DNA of 64,000 nt, taken from positions 10,057,001 to 10,121,000 of the forward strand of contig NC_065875.1 of NCBI RefSeq assembly GCF_933775445.1. Reading direction: 5' to 3'. The notes below the pieces were generated by a model, which saw nothing but the letters and a program-made list of their open reading frames with translations, did no database searches and was not told the DNA's origin. The position numbers were made by a program, and so were the translations under genes. Shown here one piece after another: positions 46,319 to 57,605 of this stretch (position 1 is its first letter; each line of letters opens with the position of its first letter). This stretch comes from Argentina anserina. Its lineage: Eukaryota > Streptophyta > Magnoliopsida > Rosales > Rosaceae.

Positions 46319-47673
46319 TGACACGACCCGCCCCAAAATTTACCCAATATATATATATATATATATATAAGTGTTATAAATCCTTATTGAGTTTTATGAT
46401 TCCTTACTCGACTAGGATTCTACTTTCCTATTTTTATTCTTTCATATTCCTTAATTGTCGATTTCTTTCCAGGAAAGACAAATCCTAGATGGACAAGGAG
46501 TAGTGGAGTTGTGATGCATTCCTAGTTGGACAAGGAGATCATGTCCGAGTTGAATAAGGAGAGAAGAGAGGTCGGCCCAGCATTTATTAGTTGAAGAATG
46601 AGAGTTGTCGTGCAACCCTTGTTTGTCTCATATTTGGATTTGGTTTCCTACATCAAGGTAGATTTGAAGTTCAAGAATCAAAGTCCATATCGAAGTAGAT
46701 TTCAACTTCCCAAACTGATTCTATCTCCTTATTGGGACAGCAAGGCTGTGTTTTACTCCCATATATATAGAGGCACAGCCTCATTGTTCAATGATCATCA
46801 ATCCTTGTGCACAGTACTAGTCAAAGCTTTGCCCAAACACATACTCACCACCAAGAAAACTTAAATCTGAATTCCACCCTTTCATCATCCCTTGCTTTGA
46901 GTGCGTTGAGTGAAGGAGCTCCATCCCCTTAGAAGTCTTGGCCTCCCTTTGTGAATGCATTGAGATTGCATAATGTGTAACCATGATTCTTCTATGTTCA
47001 ATTCGATTTTTAGGTTTCTTGTATTTGGATGATTACCATGTTTGGTTTTTATTAATCTATTTCGACTTTGTCTATGAAGTTGTAGTATGATTTCAAGTTA
47101 TATATAGATGATGAATTTTTGGTTTTTGTTATATGATTTTTTGTTTCTGGCGTGCATGTTATTGAAGTAATTCCGAATATATTTAAGTGTTGTGTTTGCG
47201 TTGAGTATAATATGACATTTAGATTGTTGAATTTAAGACTTGTGAAGAATTCAATGACTCTTATTTGCTGCGTTGAGTATGCATGTTAGGATTATTTGAT
47301 TAGATTTCAATGAATACGTTGTGCAATAGTTGAATGAGTTTAGTGTCTATGCGTTTAGGATAACCGTTGAGGACCCTAATTGCATGATCAAACCTTAGTT
47401 ACTTATGAGATGTTTCGGAATGAACCTTAGAGAGAATGGAACTTGAATTTCGTTGGCTTTGTGTACCTTGGTTTGGTGATGTATTGTGTGTTGGTTGGTT
47501 GATCACATGTATATATTAGTTTAGGTTTATTTTCTGTTTTTATGTCTGATCCGATCATATGTCTCAATCATTTTATCTCTTTGTGAATTCATTGTTAATT
47601 GTTTGTAATTCTTTGCCCTGGTGGATCCCCGGTTTGTGATCGATACTCTCTTGCTTTATACTGCTTACGATGC
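46319..47673. other. LTR-like sequence beginning TGACACGACCCGCCCC
   Basis: The left edge resembles a gypsy LTR terminus (TGACACGACCC, then ccccaaaattta). An (AT)n run follows at about 46,349. A TATA-like catatatataga at about 46,762 and actttgtctatgaag at about 47,065 are shared with the inverted copy 4 of the TGATAG family (34,850). This may be the 3' LTR of the degenerate gypsy element to the right. The boundaries are not resolved. Confidence 0.35.
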
Positions 47674-50600
47674 TTACATGGTTAATATTGATGTCGAGTA
47701 ATCGAACTGATCAGCCACCACTCGACCCGTGAGGCACTGGACCTCATTTCGGGTTGTTGGGGCTGCCATATTCAATATAGCTTGGATCTTTTCCGGATTG
47801 GCATCAATACCTCGTTCACTGACTATAAACCCCAAGAATTCCCCCCCCCCCCCCCCGCTATGGCTAACACGCATTTAGCAAGGTTTAGCCACATGCTAAG
47901 GTGAAGAAGTATGAAGAAAATCTTGTCTAGGTTGGCGATATGTCCGGTGGCGGTTTTGCTTTTTATCACCATGTCGTCCACATAAACCTCCACGGTCCGG
48001 CCAATCTCTTGCTCAAATATTCGGGTCATACCCCTCTAATATGTTCCCCCAGTATTTTTCAGTCCGAAAGGCATGACTTGGTAGCAATATAAACCCTTAT
48101 CCACGAATTCATACCAACCTTTAGCTTAATAAGCAAGTAAGTTTCTTAAGTTTATGTTTTTCTTAGTCCACTTCTAGGCTACAACAAGGAAATATTGTTG
48201 CGATTATGTTATTATTTAGATAAACTATCGATCTTGTATTATCTTGATTTGGTTATTATGTTATTATTAAGAGATTGTACTCGGTCGTGGCATCGACTAG
48301 CTAGTCTATCCGAGGGAGTGGGAAGCTATCAATCGGGCAATTCTGGTTCAAATTTGTATAGTCCACACACATCCACCAAGACCCATTTGGCCTTTTGACC
48401 TTCACCACATTTGAGACCCAGGTTGAGTAGTGAACCTCTCAGATAAATTTAATATCCTGGAGCCATTGGACTTTTGCCTGGATAGCCTATTTCTCATGTG
48501 TGAAGGCTCGACGTGTCTAGCGGATTGGCCTAGATCCCTTGAGAATGTTGACCTTGTGGGAAATGAAATTAGTTGAAATGTTGGGCATATCTACATACGA
48601 CCAAGCAGTAACATGTTGATGGTCATAGAGACATGTTATGAGCTAATCCCGTAGTTCGGGTTCTAATGTGGTTCTGATCCGGACCTTTTCTATTCGGGTA
48701 TGTATAAGGGAGACCTATCCATTCTGTCTCTCCTACTGAAACCGGTTAAACCCGCGGAGGGAGCTTGTTGAGTTTCTTGATCCCTGTTTTGGAATGTTCC
48801 TCCGTTCGGGGGTCGTTCCGGGGATCATCTATAACATCGACCGAAACTATTGGCATCATTTCATGGTGGCCATGTTCAGAGGTGATGAGATAGAGGTGAT
48901 TCTAAAGCGTGTCTATTCTATCCTCGATGATTGTTAAGATTCCACCCTGGGTTGGTACATTCAGTAGAAGCATGTGTCCGACAATGACACACTAGAGTCC
49001 TCATAAGACATCCTTGCCCAAGATGATGTTGTAAGAGGAAGGGTAATTGACGATAAGGAACTGGGTGATGGTCGTTGTCTACTTGGGTTTGTGGCCTAGG
49101 GTGACCGTCAAGCGATCTGACTCAAGTGGTTGGATAATCTCCTTGGATAAACTGACAAGCGGCTCATCGTTACTGTAGAGTTTAGCTCTATCTCGGTTGA
49201 GCTTGCGCTAGCAATCGATGGACATGACACTGACAGTTGCTTTTGTGTCAACCACAACCCTACGACACGCATAATGATCTACCTTCACTGTGATCAACAT
49301 AGGATCATTCTGGGCGACTAGGACTGCGGTTTCCCGGTTGGAGAATTGGATCATGTTCTAAGCGGCTAGGGCAGCCTTGGCCCTTTGGTCAAGCTCAAAG
49401 CTCTGTTGGCGCTTTGCGGGTTTATGAGGTGGTGGTCGGAGGGCTTCGCCTTACAAAGTTAGAATCTCTCCATAAACCTAGATGGAATTGGCGTCAGTCC
49501 CGGGGGTCTAATATTGTTCCAACCTTCTGAAATGAACAAATTCTTCTATGGCGCTCTTAAGGGCGTAACACATATTCGTGTCATGTCCAGTATCCATGTG
49601 ATAGGCGCAATACTTCTTGGTTGCAGGCTGGGCAGGTCGCTTGGCGTATTTCCTCCTCTTGGGCAGTGGCAGAAGATCTTTGTGGTACTCGTATATCTCC
49701 GCATAAGACAAGGTTAGATTTGTGAAGATCTTAGTCCACGGCGGGTTCACTGGTCTTTGCCTATGCAGGAATTTGTGGTCTCAGACCGGGTAGGGCTCAG
49801 CGCGGCCCCAGTTGTGTCGTCGGTCTCGGTTATTCCGTCCTTTGTCGCGGTGGCTATGCCCTTCTTGGGTAGCCTTTCGGCGTGAGTCCCAGGAGTCATT
49901 CATGTACCGGGTACACTGCTGCCCATGTTCCTGGCCCGAGTAAACTGGATAATCAGCTTGCGAGGAAGAGCCCGAGGCATTGGGATTCCAATAAGTGTGG
50001 TACTCAACTTGAGCCTACCTGGTGGCCGTTTCCATCAATGCCTCATAAGAGGAGGAGGGTTTTCATTGATCTTTATAATGAACATCCCCGAGTGGATAGC
50101 TTGACAAAAAGCCAGTTTCGCAATGGTGTAATCCAAGTCGTGGCATTATGCCATGGCGGTCTACCCCCTGGACACAAAATCCCGAAGGCTCTAATCCTTC
50201 CACTGCTAGATCTTGAACAAAGAGTTGGATGAGTGGTAGATACTAGTTTGGAGAATAAACGAATTAAAAAACTTCTCTATGAGTTCCTCAAGGCTTTCCA
50301 CTGATTATGTGGGAGATTCATGAACCAACTTAAGGTCTCATCCGAGAGGGTCTCTTGAAAAGCATGGCAAGCCATGGCGTCAGTGTACTGGGTGCATGCC
50401 AAGGCGGATTGAAGGTTTTCCAGGTGAGTCCACGGGTCTGAGTGCCCATTATACTTGGTGATCTTGAGGGGTTTGTCCCCGGTGAACCGGCGCTCGGCCT
50501 GCACCTGTGGGGTAAAAAGACCAGCACGACCGGTATATCCCCCATGCAGCGGTTGTAGCATTATTCATGTCTCAATTCCATCCACCGTAGCGGCCAAAGT
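47674..50600 (-). pseudogene. Degenerate Ty3/gypsy polyprotein (gag, protease, reverse transcriptase)
   Basis: Read on the minus strand, order gag-PR-RT. gag: about 50,560-50,277 (KITKYNGHSDPWTHLENLQ, then a WF.NLP segment). Zinc knuckle near 49,600: CAYHMDTGHDTNMC. Protease region at about 49,330-48,950: VVVDTKA in place of DTGA, with in-frame stops and then YNIILGKDVL. RT: SNVVKVKRPNGSWWMCVDYT at about 48,420, LVDATTEYNLL at about 48,300, YCYQVMPFGLKN at about 48,080, [11 protein letters not shown] at about 47,990 and [20 protein letters not shown] at about 47,800. The element is dead: many stops (GTY*RGM just before the YVDD box), a G16 run at 47841-47856 that shifts frame, and foreign sequence replacing part of the RT fingers/palm. 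RNase H and integrase are absent. The lineage looks Tat/Athila-like. 50,600-51,030 may be its leader or LTR. Confidence 0.85.
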
Positions 50601-51039
50601 GTCAGTGTCTCGCTCACTTACAAGAGGAGCCGGGTTTGGAGATCCAGTGTGGGACCCAGTTTCGTAGTTTAAGGACTTAGAAATACGTTACTTTTTTATG
50701 AGGTTTTTGGCTGTCTTTATGGGCGTATTAGGGGAAGCGCTGCTCCCGTTTTCCCAATGTGGGAAAGTGTGGCCATTCAATGTGCTTTTATTATTTCGGC
50801 GAGCTACTCTGGGCGGCGCCTGACCCTGGTGACAAAGTGACCTGACCTATCGAGTCAGCGCCCTGAGGTAAGCTCAGGCAGGCCTCGCGGTCGGAACAAG
50901 GGGAAATTACCCCGCCAAGGGGAGGCGTTAACACATAGCATGCAACACTGTACGCTAGAATTGACGACATGTTCTGCTCCCAAATAATATTTTTTTGAGC
51001 GCTGACTGGTAGACCAAAGGCACACTCATGGGAAGCATA
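50601..51039 (-). other. Probable leader/LTR remains of the gypsy element
   Basis: GC-richer sequence upstream (minus strand) of the gag fragment. It carries no coding frame matching gag and ends at the target duplication of a hAT element. I could not identify a primer-binding site with confidence. Confidence 0.3.
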
Positions 51040-52324
51040 ACTTGGATCAAGGTTCAAAATCTCCTCGATATTTTCGATCTATCCTCTGATATCTCCCTTT
51101 TTCAAAAAATAAACGATATATCTTAAGGGTAAATATCTTATTTTTTCTCGTTTGCGATATTTCTCCGATAACATAAAATATCTCTGATATTTACAATATA
51201 TCTTCGATATTTTGGAGAAATATCCGAAATAGTTTATTTAAATTTTTTAATCCCAACTTGAGGAAGTCTCAGACTCTTAAAGAGGAGTTTTTGATTAATT
51301 AATCACACTGAGCCTCGAGAAATATAAAAAGGAATACTATAAGAGTAGTCTCTCGATCGGCTAATTTTTAATTTTTCGTAAAAGAATTCTGGATGAGAAG
51401 TGAAGGTTCAAGTCTCAACTCTTAAGAGTCAAGCCATATCAGTGACAAGTGTTCTCCTTAACCTCGATGATGAAAATGACAACCCTCCTCCACATGTCAT
51501 AGAAAATACAACTGATTTTGGAATTGATGTAAATAAGGTATTATCTGATGAAGTTGGAGACCCGGGAAATAATTCTGATAATGCTAGTGTGTGGGGTGGC
51601 GTAGCAACTCCAAATAGTTTAGATGATGGTGGTGGTGGTGGTGGACAAAGTGGTAGAGATATAAGGTTGGAATATGAACAGTCTTATGTAGGTGGAGGAT
51701 TTGAGCAGTTTTTTTTTGTGAAAGTAATTTTGATCATGTTATTTAAGATGAGGATCATGGATCTGGAGCAAGTGGTCATGGTGCGCAACAGCATAATAGG
51801 TGCGGGAGGAGGACAAGAGGAGCCATTGATAATCAAAGTATTACATCTTCTGTTACTTCAGTTGCCTTAAGTTTTGATTATATATTGATAGAGCACATAG
51901 CATAGTCGGATGTCAAGCAAATCACATGAAGTCAAACTATCAATCTGGTTATCTCATTACGATTATGGTTAGTTTGGAGAAGTATATGATCAATCATCGA
52001 TTTTGATTTATCCTTACTATCCATTTCTCGATGAAACTGTCAGCAACTCGAAATAGATATATTGACTATCATATTAACTATTACAATTCGTACATCTTGG
52101 GTAAAGTATCGTAGTTTTGTTGACCAACGTGCGTCTTTTTAAGCACCTAGAGCATTTTTCTAGTACTAGATAAAGTTAATAATTGTATATGTTTATATGT
52201 AATTTAATAATAAATAAATAATTTCGGAATATAAACGATATATTTTTTTCCAATATCCTGATATATCTGATATCTCTCTTAAAAAAATGATGTATCTACC
52301 GATATTTTAAACCTGGACTTGGAT
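51040..52324. mobile_element. hAT transposon remnant with perfect 8-bp target duplication
   Basis: The element 51048-52316 (1,269 bp) has imperfect terminal inverted repeats (left caaggttcaaaatctcc; right, inverted, ccaggtttaaaatatcgg) and dense GATATnTC motifs in both subterminal regions. It is flanked by the perfect direct repeat ACTTGGAT (51040-51047 and 52317-52324). Eight-bp duplications are diagnostic of hAT elements. It contains about 470 bp of former coding sequence on the + strand (next entry), so it is an internally deleted derivative. Confidence 0.85.
51400..51870 (+). pseudogene. Residual coding segment of the hAT element
   Basis: Open frame of 156 codons with an acidic, Gly/Asn/Ser-rich, low-complexity character (DDENDNPPP, VWGGVATPNSLDDGGGGGG, YEQSYVGGGFEQ). 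In a second frame the same style continues (NFDHVI, stop, DEDHGSGASGHGAQQHN, RTRGAIDNQSITSS), so at least one frameshift is present. It lies inside the element with 8-bp duplications and is best read as the disordered C-terminal tail of a hAT transposase. No catalytic or BED-finger part remains. Confidence 0.5.
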
Positions 52325-53690
52325 AACAATTACACTTTCTGTAGAAGGAATAAAATTAGACTCATACTATAGGTTTCTTAAACTACAAATTAGATGAATC
52401 TAATTTGCAAAAACATGACATTATCTTTGACCCAAATGATTTAAACTTATGAACTCGCCACTTGAGATGTAACTAACATCCAAAAGTTCAACTTAACACC
52501 TACTATTCGAAGTTCATATTTATTTTTGAAATTATGGTGCATTTCAAGGGGAAGCTTTTCTTTTGAACTAGGAAGGGAAGCCATTTTTATTGTTCTTTCA
52601 GTAGGTAACAACATTAACATATAACTCCCTCATGTTGTGCTGGAATCGTTTGTGTTTTCACCATCTCAACCTTGAGTTATTGCAGGTGTAACAATTGTTG
52701 TTGCTTGTGCAATGAGGGCAGAATGAGGTTCCGAAGCAACATGCTCGCATAATGGATATAGAGATGGTTATGCTTGCTTACTTACGCCGAAGCTTGTGGA
52801 TTTCATCGGATGCTTTGCTTAGCGGCTTGGTTACGCTTTGGGCAGTGTAATGACTCATTAATTTTGGGTGCTAAAAGTAGTTTCTGGTGGATAGCTTGCG
52901 TAATTGTTGGTCATGAAAAAAAGTTCGGTGTAATCTCAATCTTGGAATATTTCCTAGATGTCTTGTCTAACACTTGGTTACATAGTGGGGGCTTTTCTGT
53001 GGTTTTTGTGGATTTACGGGGATCACTTGTAGTCATCATGTCATGGGTTCGGTATTGTGAGATGAGGTCAATGTTTTGGTGTGTAATTTCGGGGTTACAA
53101 TTGAACTCCTAGTTCAGCTCTGACCGTACGAATTCCTCAAAGACAGTAAGCAAAGTTAGAGGGAATATTGAATGTGGACTCTGCCCTTAATCATTTCCGA
53201 AACTCAAGTTAGTTATCATTGCATAACTAAATTGAGGAAAATGTTGGGAATGAGTTCTTTACCTCTGCTTGGAGGTCTAGGGGCCCTTTTATTGTGAATG
53301 GCGTGCTGCTGGTAGTTGGAAACAACTAGATGACACGTGTCTTTAGATCGCGTTGTACGTCCATGCATACGACAGGAAAATTGATCATTTTGTCATAGAC
53401 ATGACATAATATAATTATTAAATGTGCTAAACGGGTAACATATTTAATAAATAAGGTTGAATTTAATTCAGATTGTTGACACGATTACTAAATGAGTTGA
53501 GTCTATATGAATATTTTTTGACACGTCTTAACTCTACACGACATAACCCTAGACAACAAAAACAATTGAGATTTGAAATGAAATTGACAAAAAAAAAGGG
53601 TGTAATAAGTGAAATTGAACATGTAATAATGATGACAAGGATAAAAAGAGAGAATATTTAACGGGGAGAGAAAAAGAAAAAACAAGCCTG
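52325..53690. other. Spacer between transposon cluster and EFR3 gene
   Basis: An open frame at 52774-53112 has ordinary composition but no domain, no splice structure and no upstream signal, and I do not consider it a gene. The last 200 bp are AT-rich and end at the AG-rich start of the EFR3 leader. Confidence 0.35.
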
Positions 53691-54009
53691 GGGGACAGAA
53701 TCCTCCCCTTGGCTGCTATCCTTTCTTCAAGCCAGCAGGTAAGACTTTCTCCTCTTCCTTTTTGTTTTTTTAACAGCTCGAACTTTTCCTCCTAGATCCT
53801 AGTTGACACCAATATCTGTTTCTGTGTCTCGTCGCCTGCCTGCGCAGTCCGGATCGCAATCTCCAGCGCTTAAAGAAACTGGTCCGTAAAGGTAATTCAG
53901 ATCGATCGTCTTGTTCTTGCTTGTTGTTGCTGTTCTTGTTCCTGTTGTTGTTGAAGATTGAGATTGAGATTGATTTGATGAATGCAGAGGGAGAAGAGGG
54001 GGTTAGAAA

Positions 54010-57000
54010 ATGGGGGTTATGTCGAGGCGAGTGGTGCCCGCCTGCGGTAACCTCTGTTTCTTCTGTCCCTCATTGCGTGCTCGTTCCAGGCAACCTGTCA
54101 AACGCTACAAGAAGCTTCTTTCTGACATCTTCCCTCGCCATCAGGTTACTTACTCTCTTCTTACACTCACGCATTCACTTCTCTAGAGACTTTATGTCTC
54201 TTCTGAGAAAAACAATGGCACTTGACTTGTATATATGCTTATGTTTGGCAGGATGCTGAACCCAATGACAGGAAGATTGCGAAACTATGTGAATATGCCT
54301 TGAAAAATCCATTGCGTATCCCCAAGGTAAGCTCCGATCCTCTCATTTTCATTTTTACTTTGTGACTAGAATATATATATTCTCGTGTGTTTCAATCTTT
54401 CTCTCCACAGATTACTGAACACCTAGAGCAAAAATGTTACAAGGATTTGCGAAACGGACACTTTGGATCTGTTAAAGTCATATTGCGCATTTATACCAAG
54501 TTACTATCTTCATGTAAACAGCAAATGTGAGTCTGCATTCTGGAGTTTCCAAAATGGTAGCAGATAACCATAAACTGATCAATGCTTGATAAATGTCTCC
54601 GTGAACTACAATGCTTGCAGGCCACTATTTGCGAGTAGTCTACTAGGAATTATCCGGGTTCTCTTAGAACAAACCCGACATGATGAAATGCGGATTCTGG
54701 GTTGCAATACACTTGTCGATTTTATAAATAGCCAGGTACTTACAAATAATCTTATATCTGTAAGGTATATCCTGCCAATTGCATGATGCATACTTGGTAT
54801 TTTTGCAGTTAAAGGACTTTTAATGGGTCTGGGACAAAACTAGGATTTGACTAAATTGTAGAGATACATAATATTGCACATTCTAATTTTTCCATTGGTT
54901 AAGTGTAACTGACTCTTTGAAATAAAAGTAGATTGATAGTACACACATGTTCAACCTAGAAGGCCTTATTCCTAAACTCTGTGAATTGGCTCAAGAAATG
55001 GGAGATGATGATAGAGCTCTACGTTTACGTTCAGCTGGATTGCAATCCCTGGCTTTTATGGTACATTACCTTTTTTCTCTTGGCTCTAAGCTTCTATGAA
55101 TTGGTTCAGTCTCATATGCATGCATGATATGTTACATTATACTGCACTCTCTTATTTTTCCTTGGTTTTTTCTAGTGTCTCCAATATTCTCTCAAAAATA
55201 TATTTAGTTAATGACAATATTAAGTAACTTGTCTGCCTGTGCATCTCAATTCCATTCATGTTTACATTCAAGACTGTGACGTCGTTACAGTAGTAATGAT
55301 GTAGTTTATTTCATCTCTGGCTAACTGTGCTAAATTGAGCTTGGTGACAGCTAAACTATCACAAGCTGTCTACCAAGCCGTGATAGACTAAACTAAACTA
55401 AACTGAACCATGGATTGGTTCAGTTCTGTGTTCACCAAACTAAACTATCACAAGCCGTCTACCAAAGTGCAACCATTATTTCTCGATTTCCAAAAATATA
55501 AGCAAATCCACCCATTTTTCCTTGACTATGCTACTGGAGTTTCTGATAATTTATATTATTAATAGAAGCAAACACACCCGATGGGGGTGAGTAATTAATT
55601 AAATAATTTTGGTTTTGATTTTTATTAAAGATGTGAGAAGAAATAAGAGTAAGAAGTGGGAAGTTACAATGAGAGATATATTTTTTTCCCAATTTTGATT
55701 TTTCTTTTTATGTTTTTTCCTTTATGTATTAAATTCAAATTTAAATTAGAATATGGTGTAAGGGTCTACATGTAATTTCACATGTAATAATAGTATTTAT
55801 TATTATTATTATTATTATTTCGCTCTGTGTGGTGTCAGTATGTATATGCAGTAGCATTGCAAAATAATAGTATTGATGTGCGATAATAATTTTTTGATAT
55901 AGCACATTATCTGTGAACCATTCTTAGTTTCTTTTGTTTCCTCTTTGTTCAACTGACTAAAACATTACCCTTTTTTTTCTATTGTACTCTTTGTATGAAG
56001 GTGTGGTTCATGGGTGAGCACTCTCATATCTCAATGGATTTTGACAATGTGAGTAATCCAAACCCTTCATCGTCTCTGTAATTTTATTTTTGGCATAAAC
56101 AAGACATTATTTTGTGGCCAGTACTCTTGTCCAAATCAATTTGGATACATCTGATTAGTGTTCTTATTTGCGTACATTCCAAATTGTAGTTTCATAGTCA
56201 TAAATATGCATTTATACTTTTATATTCAGAACCATGCCTTCATTAAAGTGCACTATAATGATCATCAGTACCTTTAGTCAACTAAATTCGAAATTGTGTG
56301 CTGATCCAACTGTATCAAACAAATGGATGAATTTGGTACAAGTTAGCAATCTCATGACTCCATTCATCTCGTTGGTGAAATACACTGTAAATAAATGAAG
56401 TTAAGGGCATGTCCAAATTGATTTCAGTTGGAGCGTAATTTCCTTAGAAAATATCCGTCTTTAGAACTATATTAAGAAAAACTATTTGGTATGGTGTAAA
56501 ACAATCATATCTGTTGGATAGTCTCTGGAGTATGGATAAATCTTGACTTTTGCTATCAATTTGAATTTTTTTTCCGTTCCGGAATAGATCATATCAGTGA
56601 CTTTGGAAAATTGCACGGATTTCCATACCAAACCTGGGAATGCGAAAGAAGATGGACAAGTTTCTGAATCTCAGAACCAGTGGGTTCAAGGAGTCCTAAA
56701 AGCAGATGGTCATGATTCATCTTTTCCTGATGTTAGTCAGAAGGTTCCTTCATTACCAAACCTGAAAAACCCTGAGTTGGGTCCTACAATGTTAGTTTAA
56801 TTTTCCCCCTGTAATCTCTTTCATATGTTGCTCGGATTTGTTTATATTGCCATTACGTACACTACTTGATCACAAGCCACTTTTGCAGTGATACAGACAA
56901 GTGTCCCTCTTACTGGTCAAAGGTTTGCTTAGGTAATATAGCCAGATTGGCAAAGGAAGCTACAACAGTGCGTCGAGTGCTTGAACCCCTTTTCCAAAAT

Positions 57001-57574
57001 TTTGATGCTGCAAACCATTGGTCCCCTGATAAACCACTTGCCTACTATGTTTTAATGTATCTGCAGTCACTATTAGAGGAATCAGGTTTGGATTTCCTTG
57101 TGTTTTCTTATTTATCCACATTTGGGTTCTATTGACTTATGATTTTTATCTAAATACCAGGCGGTAACTCCCATCTGTTATTGTCCATATTGGTCAAACA
57201 CTTGGATCATAAGAATGTTGCCAAACAGCCTCGCTTGCAAACAGATATAATAAATGTCACCACACAAATAGCACAAAGTGCAAAGCAGCATGCATCAGTT
57301 GCGATTATTGGTGCAATTTCTGACCTGATAAAGCATTTGCGAAAATGCCTGCAAAATCAAGCTGAAGTGTCCAACCCTACTAGTACAGATAATTGGAACC
57401 AAGATCTTCAGTCAGCACTAGAGAGATGTATCTCACAACTGTCATATAAGGTATGTCTCTTTCATGTGAACTTTATAAGTGAGGAGTGAACCATATGAGA
57501 TTTTGGAGAAGTTCTCATGGATTCTGGAATCAAAATTTTTGGAATCTTCATGAGGGGGTTCCTATTGAGTTTAG

Positions 57575-57605
<31 letters not shown>

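Noticed and set aside
52774..53112. 112-codon frame with Trp/Cys-rich composition
   Set aside because: No family recognised, no promoter or splice context, and the flanks are repeat remains.
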